Of a stretch of 64,000 bases of DNA, positions 11,452-24,260 are shown in pieces. The notes under the pieces were generated by a model. That model was not told where the DNA came from. It saw only the letters and a list, made by a program, of their open reading frames with translations, and did no database searches. The stretch comes from Pneumocystis sp. 'macacae' (Eukaryota > Ascomycota > Pneumocystomycetes > Pneumocystales > Pneumocystaceae). Made by a program: the position numbers and the translations under genes. Positions within the stretch are counted from its first letter, which is position 1; every line of letters begins with the position of its first letter. Location of the stretch: contig CM030733.1 in assembly GCA_018127085.1 (NCBI GenBank), positions 248,001 to 312,000 of the forward strand, given 5' to 3'.

Positions 11452-14400
11452 TCAAACTATTCCTTTAGTTATTTTTAACTTTCTAATAGATTCAATATAT
11501 TTCTGCATATCAGACTTACTCTCTTGGGTAATCCAATCACCATTACATATGCATAATATTCTCATATTGTTACTATATTGTAAAGATGGCAGTAGTTTTG
11601 GAGTAATTAAAAAACATCTTTCATTATTAGCTTATTAATATTTCATTTATATGTAAAATTTACTGTGAAGTATTTTTTTTACTCATAGCATCTACTAGTT
11701 TCGCATGTACGAGTCTCTCATTTTTTGGATCCATACCTTGATTAATCTCATCAACTACTCGAAATGGCGCTTTCGATAAATTTTGCATAGCAATTAAATA
11801 AAAAACAGTGGAAACAGATCTCTCCCCTCCCGATTGTCTTTGAGCTGTGAGCAATTGAAGATTTTCATTATCTCTAATTTATGTCAAAATATTATATTAG
11901 TTAATAATAAATATACCTAAATTTTACTAAAATTTCAATACGCCATTTATCAAATCCATTATTTTTACCAATACGAACTTCTCCAACACATCCTATATAT
12001 TCAAATGCTTCAGAAAAATTAATATTAATTCTAGAAATTATATCATCTAATTTTGGCTCCCATATTGCTCTTAAATCATCTATGTCTAATTGTGTTTTTT
12101 GCAACCGTAGCTCAATTTCATTAATTTTTTTTTTAAGAATCTCAATGTCTTGTTCTCTTTTTTCAAATTGTGAAATAACATTAGGATTTGTTTGATATAT
12201 AAATTCAAGTTTCCCTTTTTCGAATTCTATTTGCTCATTAAGTGACTCTTCAGTCATATCTTGTTCAATTTGCTACAAATTAAAAAAATTACTAACATTC
12301 ATATACACATACCTTTTCCATTTCTTTTTGTGTCTCTTCATCCACATTTTCAAGATTTTTCCGCACTATTTCTAATTTTTCAGCAGCAATATCTTTTAGA
12401 TTCTGAGTTCTTTCTTTCACTAAAAAATCAAAATAAATATATACTAATTTCCGAACATACATTCATTATAACATTTTTTAATATCATCAATTTTTACAAT
12501 TATTTCTTTACTTTTCTCAATAATTTCGGAATAATTATCATTCTCTCGAATTTCACAAATACTCAAAGATACTATTTCATTTGTTGTTTGAAAAGCATTT
12601 AATGTTAAATCCTAATTATAATTATATTAACCAAAATAATAAACTACAAAATACAAATACTTTAAGCTGAATTGCAGAATCTGTATGCTGACCTACTACT
12701 TCTTTCATTCTTTCTTTTAATTTTTTAATATTATCAGCAGACGTATTGGATAAGGAATCCCAAGAGCGCAAACTCTCTTTAATTTTTTCAAGTTGCAATA
12801 TTTGATAATCCCATTCTTTAATTTCCTTCAATATATCATCTTTTTTTTTCAACAAATTATTCTAAAGAAATCAATATAATCATAAAACGTTTATAAATTA
12901 ATACTTTTCTATCTACTGCATCATTAAATCTAATCTTTATACGTTCTTCAGTTTTTCTTAATTCTTGAATAAAAACTTCATTTTTTTTAATAACTAGGTT
13001 TAAATCTGCTATTTGTTGTTGTAATAATTCTTTAGCTTCAGTATTTGCTATTATATTATTTAATATATTTTTTAAATAATTCCATCAAACCTGTAATTGT
13101 AAATCTTTGTGCTTTTGTTATTAGCTTAGTAATAGTTGAAATATCTTTTCTGCCATATTTTGACCTTTTCATAGTATAGTGAGTTCTCCCAAATATAAAA
13201 ACAGGGAAGATAAATTGATTTGCCGAATTAACACATTGAGAAAGCTTTTTGTAACATGCATCATTTATTTCATGAATACTTACAGGCTAAAGATAGTAAA
13301 TAATTAGCCAAAAAATAATATAAATAACCTACAATTTTATGAACATTAGCAATATGACATAACGTATTTAATACTGGAGGAGACCCGTCTAAAAAATCCA
13401 ACAGATAACCATCCATACCAAAATTTTGTTTAAGCTACTATTATCAAAAAAATAAAAAACCATTTTTAATTACCTGATTAGAAGTACATGGTTGCTTCTG
13501 CATGTCTAAACTCGGTGCACTAGTATTAGAAAATTCTGTAGTATGTAATCTTAATTCACGACCACATCCTTCCTTTGAATCAACAAGTATACGATTAAAT
13601 AATATATAATCATCTCTATTCAAAAAAGTGAATGCCTTTAATTTTACTATTAAGAATTTAATAACTCAAATATATTTACCGTATAGGTATTTCTTTGAAA
13701 ACATGCTTCTATAAAATCCGCATATTTAAGATCTTTAACATTAACTTCCAAATAAACAGGTTCATAAACATAATCCTTAAATTTATCTCTATTATTAGAT
13801 AACCAAATCACAGCATCATAAGTATCACGATCATTTTGTTTCAACCATTCAAGTCTTTGTTCTCGAATATTGTCAAGATCAGACAACCTATAAATAATAA
13901 AAAGTCTTATTAATATATTCAAGAATAAACTACTTATTTTGAACTTGTTTTAAGGCAACTTTTGATTCATCAATTCGATGTACATGCTCTCTTATATTTA
14001 TATTTAGATCTTCCAATTCTTTCTTTATCCTTTTTACAGAATTACTAGCTTCAGTCTAAACAATAAATTTATTTCAAATACAAAAATTTAACATATTTTT
14101 ACCAGTTTATCTAATATAGCATTCATATCTTTTTTTGGTGGTTTATCCCCAAGTCGTGATTCCATAAAGACAATTTTATCTTTAAGTTCACGAATTTTTT
14201 GACATCGTTCTTTTTCTTTTCTTTTCTCAGCTCTAATTTCACTTCGAATTTCTTTAATAGAATCACCCTAAATATTACTTAGATTTTCAATATACTTGAA
14301 AGATATGTCTTACGTATTTTTCAAAAGATAAAATCAAAGAATCTAATTCACCATACTTACTATTTAAAAAACTCTTTATTTTATTCTTTTTTACTAAGCA

Positions 14401-15502
14401 TTCATTCAAAGTAGTCTCTACTTCCATTTTCTTAGTAAGAAAAGGAGAATATTCTTTCTCTATTCGATCCAATTCAATCTTTTTTTCATTTCTTAAATTT
14501 TTAGAATCATAAAATGCCTTTCTTGCATCGGAATATTGCACAAAAGGAATTCTAAGCTCCAAAATTCTAATTGTTTTAATAATAGCTTCTCTTTCACAAA
14601 AACGTTCTACGTCACGACGTGCAATAGCTTGTTTCCCAATTAAATTTTCCAACTGAGACTGACTAATAGTTTTCTCCTATTCATTTTAATTCCATAAAAT
14701 AAAAAAACGATATTTTACAGTTAAATCATTTTTTTGACTTGCTTCTAGCTCAATCAATTTATTATGCTGAAACAGCATCTCTGAATCACCAACTGCTCTT
14801 TCTGTCTCCTTAAGCAATTTCTCTGGTGTTAGTTGTGCAAATTCACTAACTTTATCTTGAGGAAGAAACTGACTAAAATAATATTAACAAATTATTTCCT
14901 TATAAGCATTTTTGTGCACCATAAATTATCAATTTGTATATTAAATTCATCCATTTTTTCTCTAACCTGTTTATGAGTAGAAGATATACCTTAATATTTA
15001 ACATGAAATCTCATTTAATTTTACAATTTTTACCATTCAATTGCCATGTGCTTGTATTATCATTATAGATAACACGGGAAACAAGAGTATTAGGATCTTT
15101 TCCAAATCCTTTCAACTCAATCTCAATATGCGCCTTTTCAGAACCAAATTTAATATATTCATTGATATCCTTTGCACGTCCAAGAAACTAACCATATTTA
15201 AGTAAAATCAAAATTTTAATAATAATAAAAAATTATACGCTCGGATTCCATCCAAGACCTATACAGACAGCAGATGCAAATGTACTTTTACCGCTGCCAT
15301 TAGGCCCAATAATCATATTAAGATTTGGTCCCGGATAAAATTCAATTGAATCATATGTTACAAAATTTTCCAAACTCACTCGAACAATAGATCCTTTACA
15401 AAAATCACTAGAAATTCAATATTAGAAAAGCATTTTTTACAGACTAAAAAACCCCAGATCAGAAGATGTATTTGTATATTGAGTTTTTTGTTTTTTCACC
15501 AT
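11452..15502 (-). CDS. SMC5: Structural maintenance of chromosomes protein Smc5
   Basis: ATPase arm of the Smc5-Smc6 complex, which handles recombination intermediates and replication stress. Start ATG at 15502 ([17 protein letters not shown]). The second exon carries the N-terminal nucleotide fold with Walker [15 protein letters not shown] near 15260-15310. Long coiled coils follow, broken by a hinge around 13100-13650 ([23 protein letters not shown], then VPVSIHE). The second coil continues to about 11900. The C-terminal head has the ABC signature [11 protein letters not shown] and the Walker B-type [12 protein letters not shown] near 11740-11840, then [13 protein letters not shown]. At least 12 short introns; about 1,050 residues, the family's usual length. 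[10 protein letters not shown] and the [17 protein letters not shown] context are typical of Smc5 rather than Smc1-4 or Smc6. The last splice, near 11672, is what restores FLITPKLLP. Confidence 0.94.
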
Positions 15503-15746
15503 TTTTAAACAAAAGGGCTGAATAACAATATATTAAAAATCTATTTTTCAGCAGAACCCAATCACTTTTTAATAAATTACTAATTCAGTTTATCTATAAT
15601 TTCTAATTCCAAGATTTTGACAAATTAACGAAAAACGTAAACCCATAAAAAAGTATATATATTATATAAATATATTATATACAAACAAATGAATTTATAG
15701 GTATTAACCTGTTTATGACAATATAAGTATATACAAAGAGATACTT

Positions 15747-18183
15747 TCAATCAATAAAATCCCATTTAGCAATGTTTACAGTACTAGAACCAACATTCCT
15801 TACTATACAATATTTTTCCTTATTATCAGCTAATACTTTCGATATTTTATATAACGAAAAACATCCAATGGCAGTAGCTCTTCCCCTTTTTAAATTAAAG
15901 TTACCAGTAGTTACAAAACCAAGAAGATTATCAGATGATGGACACAAAGGATACTAGTTGATAAAAAAATCAATTTTAAATAAAAAATACTCCAAAAAAG
16001 AAATAATACCTTATTATCATCACATCTCATTCCTTTATAAAAGCATTCCCAAATTTCCTTTTCTTCAGGTGGAATAGAGTAAACTCTAGCACAACAACTA
16101 GGATTGCCTCGTCGTAACATAGTAATCTTAACAATAAAAACAAAATTCAAAGATTTATACAAATCCGAGTCGATTTTAGCTTTAACATTAATACCAGAAA
16201 TTAAATGAAAATCTGCTTGTAATAATTTAGATTCATCATCAATATTTCCAAAATTACTTTTACAAAATTTTAAAAATAAATAACTCCAATCACAAATAAA
16301 GGGATTGCCATGTTCACCTTTACCATCTTTTGTAATAACGGAAGACCATGATATTCTCTTTGAAGATGGTTTCTTTTTCCATACAGATTCTCTATATTGA
16401 CCCTCAATTTTCTCATTTTCATTTCCAGCCAACGTTCCATGATAATCTGATGGGAAGTGAGGTCTACCTTCTTCAAATTCCAATTGCTGCTTTTCTTGCA
16501 TTCCACCAAAACGAACTTTCGGAATATGCATTAAAGAATACCAAAGGTGTGTTATCCAATTCCATGGAGCGAGTATTGTCCAACACATTTCACAACGAAG
16601 AAGCAAAACAGGTATATCATAAGGTACAGATGATTCAGATGATTCAGAGCGAAGAACATTTATGCGCTGTGGAGAAAGCTGATTTTTTTGACATCTCAAA
16701 CGAGCATCAGTGTTAAATAATTCAGAAGGAGATATCAAATCATCCTTCCAAGATTTAATCATTGCATCATGAAACACTTTATCTTTTGCATCTATAAGCC
16801 TAGGAGGAAACCTATTCATTAGACAAGCCATCAATACAAAAAAACATACGATAACCGAGGATCTCTAATATTAAGAGGAATAATTATACCTAAAGGAAGT
16901 GATCTAATTTGTGAGACATATTTGATTTCTGACCAAATCTAGAAAATTAAATAACTTTAAAAAAACATAACACATACTTGAGATATTGTATCAGACGTTT
17001 TGACATCAAACAAAGATTGTAAAGCTAATGTTGACATAGGGCCATGAATATCTATACTACCAATATCAAACCTACAATCCTCAACTACAACATTTTCAAC
17101 ACTTGAAATTTCTTTCATTTCAATATATACTTGTCTAAAAGCTACAGGATGAAATCTAACCATCACACATTGGGAATTCCCAATTTTTTGCCATAAAAAA
17201 TACGCAGGACAAATAAGACGGAGAAAATTGGAATCTTTTTGATATATCATAGCTTCACAGAATCGAGTACCTCTAATATATCTTCCTTTTGTAACACCAG
17301 AGTCATTTATTGTAAACTGCTGTAAAACACGTTTTAAGTTTTCCATTTCACCCCACAAACATATTGTGCAGTAATAACTTGTATCAAACGCAATTGCACC
17401 ATCTGTATTAGCAGATCTATGTGTCAATCTATAAGACTTCAATGTAGGCGTTTTTGCTATAGAATAGGACCATCTTGTTAACATTTTAGCACGCTTTGCA
17501 TGCCATAAATGGGTCGGAAGCCACGTTTTATCTTGCTGTCTTTTCGAGAACTTCCCACTTGCTTTCCTAAATTTAGAAAATTCTTCTTTAATTTCATTTT
17601 CATTTTTTGGCATTTCTGTAATCATACTATCTCTAATAGCAAATTTTCTCAATTTATGAACAGTTAAAAGACGAATTCTTTTCTTCCCTCTATACTTTGA
17701 CTTCTTCAATATATTCTTATTATTAATCTAAAAACATTAGGAAAAAAAAACCAAAAAACATACTTCATTTTTCGCTCTAAGACGTAAATATTTTGGTACT
17801 CTTTTTAAATTATGAGAAGCAGCTCTTCTTCTCAAAAACCTAGGCAAACTCTGAAAAGCCCTTTGTGCAAACGATTCGCTAAAATATCAACATTTAAACA
17901 TATAATATTCTATTCGCACCGTGAACGTCTCATTGCTTGAAAAAGAGCGCGAATTTCAAATTTCCTCGAACTCAAAAACGATTTAACATCAATCTCACCT
18001 TCTCTAATAGCTTTTTAAAACACCCTTTCAGCTATATTAGCTTGCAGCTGAAAACTACCAACCTGCAGAATCAGATTCCACAGCTATAGACCTTAAATCA
18101 GAAATTTTTGCCCATTTTTTTGGAAAGTTTGCATTTTCAAGTACATCCTTAGACTTTTTTCTTAAATTTTCTTCTTGATCCAT
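15747..18183 (-). CDS. POP1: RNase P/RNase MRP protein subunit Pop1
   Basis: Largest protein of RNase P and MRP, needed for tRNA 5' maturation and rRNA processing. Start ATG at 18183 (MDQEENLRKKSKDVLENANF). N-terminal exons give KSFLSSRKFEIRALFQAMRRS then ESFAQRAFQSLPRFLRRRAASHNLKRVPKYLR, the conserved Pop1 core in which LPRHLRRRAASHN is the signature. Next come WLPTHLWHAKRAKM and GAIAFDTSYYCTICLWG. The later POPLD-type region has WTILAPWNWITHLWYSLMHIPK and RFGGMQEKQQLEFEEGRPHFPSDY. The C-terminus has GFVTTGNFNLKRGRATAIGC. About eight exons and 690 residues. It is divergent from SEN15 with only 96 bp between ATGs, so two RNA-processing genes share a promoter region. Confidence 0.94.
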
Positions 18184-18279
18184 CTAAATTTTTATATTTT
18201 TAATACTTCATATACATATTCCATTTTTTTCTCGTTAAATTTATTGATCGTAATATCCATTTTAAAATTCAAAAATTCA

Positions 18280-18663
18280 ATGAAACAACATCTTACTACT
18301 TTTCCACCAACCGAATTGAAGAAGTATTCATTCCTAGAGACATACAGTCTTCTTTATTCCGTATATAGGGATTTACTTTTGTCTCAGCTTTGGGAAGAAT
18401 TAAAGATTTATCAGTTACCATCAAATCGATCAATTATCCAAGGTGTTTCACCCCAAAGCCATAAAACTTTTTATGTTTATCCATGTTCACTTGAAGAACG
18501 TGTCTCTATTAAAAAAATTTGCAAATTATACGATGAAGTTTGGGATATTCTTGGAAAAGATAAGCAAACCTTGTTACTAGGAATTGTAAGCTCAGATAGC
18601 ACAATTGTTTATTATAAAATGAGCAATGGACTAGTTAAACCAAGAAAGAATGATGAAGATTAA
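18280..18663 (+). CDS. SEN15: tRNA-splicing endonuclease subunit Sen15
   Basis: Structural subunit of the Sen2-Sen34-Sen15-Sen54 endonuclease that removes tRNA introns. Unusually for this window it is a single exon of 127 residues starting at the ATG at 18280; the open frame continues upstream without another ATG that fits the family. The C-terminal Sen15 fold is clear: the helical YSLLYSVYRDLLLSQLWEEL, then SLEERVSIKKICKLYDEVWD, and the signature LLLGIVSSDSTIVYYKMSNG followed by LVKPRK. Sen15 has no catalytic triad and none is expected. It shares a 96-bp divergent intergenic region with POP1. Confidence 0.93.
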   Translation: MKQHLTTFPPTELKKYSFLETYSLLYSVYRDLLLSQLWEELKIYQLPSNRSIIQGVSPQSHKTFYVYPCSLEERVSIKKICKLYDEVWDILGKDKQTLLLGIVSSDSTIVYYKMSNGLVKPRKNDED

Positions 18664-18918
18664 CTCAATGTGTATCTAGAGTGCATTTTATATGACAACC
18701 TGAAAACATACGAGGTAACATTGCTTATAATGTCAGTCAAAAATACTTTTTTCTTACACTAAATATACTTATATTATAAAGAAAAACAATATGATCAAAA
18801 GAATTTTTACAACTATCGACTTCAATATAGGTTTTATCATCTCAACACTTATCTAATACATATTAAAAATCAAATAAAATATTAAACCATTTAAAATATG
18901 AATAAATATATCCAGAAT

Positions 18919-20620
18919 TCATATACCATCAAAAACAATTAAATTATCATTCTTAGCACATGCTATGATGGTCTCAATTAGAATACTAAGGATTCAAACA
19001 TCACTTACTTTCAGAAGGGACTTCATAACCCCCACTTATACAGCAATTCTTTAATTTACTTTTTGAACCAATAATACTATTAATACAAACAATGCACCCA
19101 TCTAACCTCACACTAAATAAATATTTTAGTAAAAAACCAAAAAAAAAATCACTAACCCATCTTCAATCTTAACATTATCCATAACAATAGTGTTAATTAC
19201 AGTAACAGACTTGCCTAGGATACAATTGGCGCCAATAACACTTTTCTTTACATTGCATCGCTCATCTATCTTTGTATTTTCACCAACTAAAGAATCAGTT
19301 CCAATAATAGCTTTTTGTGCGACTTTTGCTGTTTTAGATATTCGTATTTCTGTAGATATTTTGGATAACTATAATCATATTAGTATGTTAATTTTCTTGA
19401 TCGAAAATTGCATTTCTGTTAAGATCTGTATATGTCTGAACAGTATTTGAACGCATACAATATCGATTATCAGGAAGCAAATATGATATTACTCTAACAA
19501 ACTTTTCATTTGTTAAATCAAGTGTAAAATTAGAAGCATGCGAGTAATGTAAAATAGCTAAATCAGGTAAGAGAATATATTGAAAAATACTTTTATCTTT
19601 TCTCATATACTTTCTTTAATGTTATGTTGTTTTAATAAAAGAGATTGGTATTGACATTTAATAAGTAATGGGATTAAATCTTCTTGTATAGAAGATATGC
19701 ATTCATTTTGAATAATGAGATCCAATACCCATCTTTTAAAGATATAAAGATGAGAATCTCTAAAAGTAGAAGTAACATAAATTCGAGGATACCTAAAAAC
19801 TAATGTTAACAATTCTAAAAAAAACATAATCATTTACTTCCAAAGCATAGACATTCGAATTATAAATTCTTCGTCAATATCAACAGATGATCTTACATAC
19901 ACCAACGCATTGTCCGGCTTACTAATACCAAAAAACATCTTACGACCTACTTCTTATTTTCATATCCTTATTATAATCAACTAAAATACCTGAATCTTTG
20001 GAAAAAACAAAACTCTCATTTTTTGAAATATCATACAACAAAGAGGTGACAGTTGGTGAATGAATTCGATGAAAATCCAAGATCTCATGTGGAGGAAGAT
20101 TAGTAACCAAATCACAACTCAATACTATAAAATCACTCTAATAAAAACATATTAAAAAATCCACCCATTTCAATCTATAATATACCTTTATTTTATCCTG
20201 AATTTTCCTAAGAACATCTGCTGTTCCCAAGGTTTCATCAACACTACTTAAAGCGTAAACTTGAATCTTGATATGCCCATCATAAACACTTTTCAAATAC
20301 GACGAAAGACACAATTCAACCTCCACTTGACAAATTACTATAATGCCTATTTCTCCTTAAAAACACCCATAAAAAATAAAACCTTTACTTAAAAATCCAG
20401 CTTCTTCACACCACTTCAAAACATACCATATCATTGGCTTATTTGCAACAGGTAATAATGCTTTAGGAAGATTATTTGTCTCTGTTAAAGGATATAGGCT
20501 AAAACTACTAAATTCTCATAAAAACCAGAGAAAAAAATACCCATTTCCAAATCCCGAAAAAATAATTGCTTGAAAATCATGTGAATCACTTATCTGTCGT
20601 CCTTTCGCCAGAGACAACAT
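18919..20620 (-). CDS. GCD1: Translation initiation factor eIF2B, gamma subunit
   Basis: Part of the catalytic subcomplex of eIF2B, the exchange factor for eIF2 (Gcd1 in budding yeast). Start ATG at 20620 (MLSLAKGRQISDSHDFQAI). The N-terminal nucleotidyltransferase-like domain shows FQAIIFSGFGNG, then LYPLTETNNLPKALLPVANKPMIWYVLKW, then ETLGTADVLRKIQDKIK and FIVLSCDLVTNLPPHEILD. These match the gamma subunit, including the LSCDL element. The C-terminus has left-handed beta-helix hexapeptides (IMDNVKIEDG, RLDGCIVCINSIIGSKSKLKNC) ending at 18919. There are about eight short introns and 430 residues. The canonical GGxGxRL loop of active transferases is degenerate here, as is usual for eIF2B gamma. 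It converges with SEN15, 255 bp apart. Confidence 0.88.
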
Positions 20621-21372
20621 CCTAAATACAAAAACTGTCCTAAACCAATTGTCTACAAACACCCGTTATCTAGACAGGTTTTTCGTAACCCAAAAACGAT
20701 AGCAATATTACGTGCATTTATCTTTCTAAGTATCAATTAATAAATGTCTATAACATACAAAACTTATAAAACTTATAATATACAATATAAACATAAAACA
20801 TATACAAAACACAGAATCCAATTAAAAAGAAAATAGAAAAAAAATAAAACTAAAAAGAACAAAAATATTAAAAAAGACAAAAACATCAAAAAGAAGATAC
20901 CTTAGATCCCTAACTGTTTTTGAAGAATTAACAAATTTCAGTAAAAAAATTACAATAAAAAATACAAATAACAGACAATTATCATAATAATTCGTAAAAG
21001 TAAATTACTCTCTGAAAAGAGGAGCCAAAAACATTATATACATCACTTACCTGGGTTATATGTACTAATTATGTCTATCTACTTCATAGAACTATAGCAT
21101 TATCAGATATACCGTATATGTCAGGGTTTAACCCTTGCTCAATTAGGGTAGAACTTAACCACACTAGCAAGGAAATAAACTTTAACACTCTAGAATTAAG
21201 TCTAAAACTAAGTTTTGAAATTAACGTTGAACAGTATATCACCTGAAGAAAGCTGAATACATAGCGAAGAGATGAAATAAATAAAAAATCAAAAGCATCT
21301 TGAAGCACTTTCAAGGAAATAGAAGAAAACAATTACTTCAAAGAATAAAAGGTTTTTTTTCTTTTTTGAAAA
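20621..21372. promoter_or_regulatory. Divergent promoter region GCD1/YSH1
   Basis: 750 bp, mostly A-rich. One distinctive site is the inverted repeat AGGGTTTAACCCT at 21123-21135, which contains an AACCCT/AGGGTT box on each strand; further AGGGTA and AACC words follow within 30 bp. Boxes of this type occur in fission-yeast histone and ribosomal promoters. No gene recognised; a short frame at 21084-21332 on the minus strand has no domain. Confidence 0.5.
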
Positions 21373-24023
21373 ATGCAGCAAAAGAGAACTACAGAAAAAG
21401 AAGATTTGGTATTAGACTCGGCATCAGTGCTAGAATTTACAAATTTGGGAGCAGGAAATGAAGTAGGACGATCATGCCACGTTATACATATAAAAGGAAA
21501 GACGGTTATGGTATTTTTTCAAGATGTCTTTCAATAAAACAATTTATTGATAGTACAGCTTGATGCAGGTGTTCATCCGGCATATAATGGAATTGCAGCG
21601 CTTCCGTTTTATGATGAAATTGATATGGGGACGGTGGACATTCTTCTTATTAGCCAGTTAAATATTTATGCAGTTTTGGGGTGAATCTAACAGTTATAGT
21701 TTTCACGTGGATCATGTTGCATCTCTTCCATATGTAATGACAAAGGTATTTGCTTCCAATGCCTTCGCCTTACTAAATACATTAGACAAATTTCAAAGGA
21801 AGAGTATTTATGACTCACCCTACAAAAGCAATCTATAAATGGCTGATTACAGATTTCCTAAGAGTCAGGCATACAACATTGTAAAAAGAGTATACACAAA
21901 TAGCTAATAAGCATAGCAATACAACATCAGAAGAGCAGCTATATGAAGAAAAAGATCTGATGAAATCTCTTGAAAAAATAGAGGTAGTTGATTATCATTC
22001 AACAGTTGAAGTAAATGGTGTCAAATTTACACCATATCATGCGGGTCATGTACTTGGTGCAGCAATGTTTTTTATAGAAGTAGCAGGGATTAAAGTAAAT
22101 AGTGGGTCTAATAGATCTATTAGTAGCTAATAATAATTAGATACTTTTTACAGGTGACTATTCTAGGGAAGAAGATAGACATCTTATACCAGCGGAAGTC
22201 CCGCCAATACAACCGGATATATTAATAACGGAATCAACATATGGCACGGCGTCTCATCAGCCTATATCAGAGAAAGAATCTCGACTAACCAGTATGTTTT
22301 TTTCTTAAATTCCAAAAACTCATTTATTAATTTAGGCATAATTCACTCAATTATTCGTAGGGGAGGACGGGTTTTGATACCCGTATTTGCACTTGGGAGA
22401 ACACAGGAATTAATGTTAATTATTGATGAATATTGGCATAATCATCCCGAGCTTCACTCTATTCCAGTTTATTATGCGTGTAGTTTGGCTAAAAAATGCA
22501 TGACAGTATATCAAACATATATAAATACAATGAACAGTAAAATTAGAAAAATATTTGAAGAAAGGAATCCTTTTATATTTAGATATATTAGTAGTTTAAA
22601 ATCACTCGATCGGTTTGAGGATATTGGGCCCTGTGTAATGCTTGCATCTCCTGGAATGTTGCAGGTATAAACTTAAAGTATTATTGATTATTTATAACAT
22701 TAATTAGAGTGGTGTTTCTAGAGCACTTTTAGAAAAATGGTGTCCTGACCCCAAAAATGGCTTAATTGTTGCAGGATATTGTGTTGAGGGAACCATGGCA
22801 AAAGTATATCAAGAAAAGTATAAAAATCAAATTAAATTAACTTTCTAGCATATTTTAAACGAACCATCAGAAATCATATCACTTTCTGGACAGAAAATAC
22901 CTAGAAGAATGACTATTGAGGAAATATCGTTTGAAGCACATGTTGACTATATACAAAATAGCCAGTTTATTGATCTTATAAATGCAAATCATATTGTAAG
23001 TTTGATATTAATCAAATCTTTTTTAGTAAAAAAATAGATTCTAGTACATGGTGAACAAAATAATATGGGACGACTAAAAAGTGCACTCCTAAGTAAATAT
23101 TCACACAGAAAAAATGAGGTTCATATTTATAATCCCAAAAACTGCGAGACGTTAAAACTTACATTTAAAGGAGATAAAATAGCAAAGGTATTATCAACTA
23201 TTGATATCGTTTATATTCTTAAATATTTTAGACAATAGGACATATAGCAGAAACTCCACCAGAAAATAATCATGTCATTAGTGGGATAATGGTCCAAAAG
23301 GATTTTCAAATTAGCATTATGTCTTCAGAGGACTTGAAAGAATTTAGTGGACTTACAACAAGTGTTATTATGCAGCGCCAGACTCTTTCTTTTAATGCAA
23401 ATATTAATATTTTACATTATCATCTTGAACAAATGTTTGGGACTATTGAAGATCAAATAGACGAAAATAACAATAGACTATTCAAAGTAAACTCACTTAT
23501 TGTTTATCTATTAATTTTAATATCTTAGGTTATGAACATAGTATCAATAAGATGTCTTCAAAAAAATATTATTTCACTAGAATGGCCAGGAAATGCTCTT
23601 AATGATACAATTGCAGATTCAGTTCTTGCAATTATTCTTGCAGCAGAGAACAGCCCCGTTTCTATAAAAAGTAAATCACTATTGTTGCGAGATCATATGT
23701 AATATGGAATAGTAGCATCGAACTCTAACGGAAACCACTGTCTACATACAGGCTTTGACTATAAAGAAAAGAAAAAAAGAATAGAAATGTTTTTAAGGTC
23801 GCAATTTGGTCAGACACTTATTGTTAGCGACGATATTTTTGAAATTCATATTGATCATCATATTGCCAAAATCAATTTAGAAACATTCGAAGTAGAATGT
23901 ACGTACGAACCTTTGCGAAGTCGAGTATCACATGTTCTTGGAGGTGCTATTGCAACCATTACTCCATTTGTCGAACCTTTCACTGAAAATAATGTAAAAA
24001 CAAACTATATAAAAAAAGAATAA
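21373..24023 (+). CDS. YSH1: mRNA 3'-end endonuclease Ysh1/CPSF73
   Basis: Zinc-dependent metallo-beta-lactamase/beta-CASP nuclease that cleaves pre-mRNA before polyadenylation. Start ATG at 21373. Splices give [37 protein letters not shown], then the catalytic [14 protein letters not shown] motif across an intron. Downstream are [12 protein letters not shown] (motif 3), [14 protein letters not shown] (motif 4) and [12 protein letters not shown]. The beta-CASP part has [63 protein letters not shown] and [13 protein letters not shown]. All metal ligands are present. About 12 exons and 760 residues, with a C-terminal domain ending at 24023. It is tandem with SPT20, 240 bp away. Confidence 0.96.
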
Positions 24024-24260
24024 CTTTTGATACTTAAAAAATATATTTATTTTAAAAAAAAATAAAATTCATGAAAACTTACTATTTTGGAAAAATCTTT
24101 CATAATATTTCTTTTTATACTTGTATTTTTAATTTTTTTTCCTTACAGAAACTGTCCAGCGTTATCCCGATCAAATTATAACATTTAATCAAATTCAGTA
24201 TTAAAAAAATATTTGAATATTCAAGATATATAAACGCAATTTAGAACACAATTATATTAA

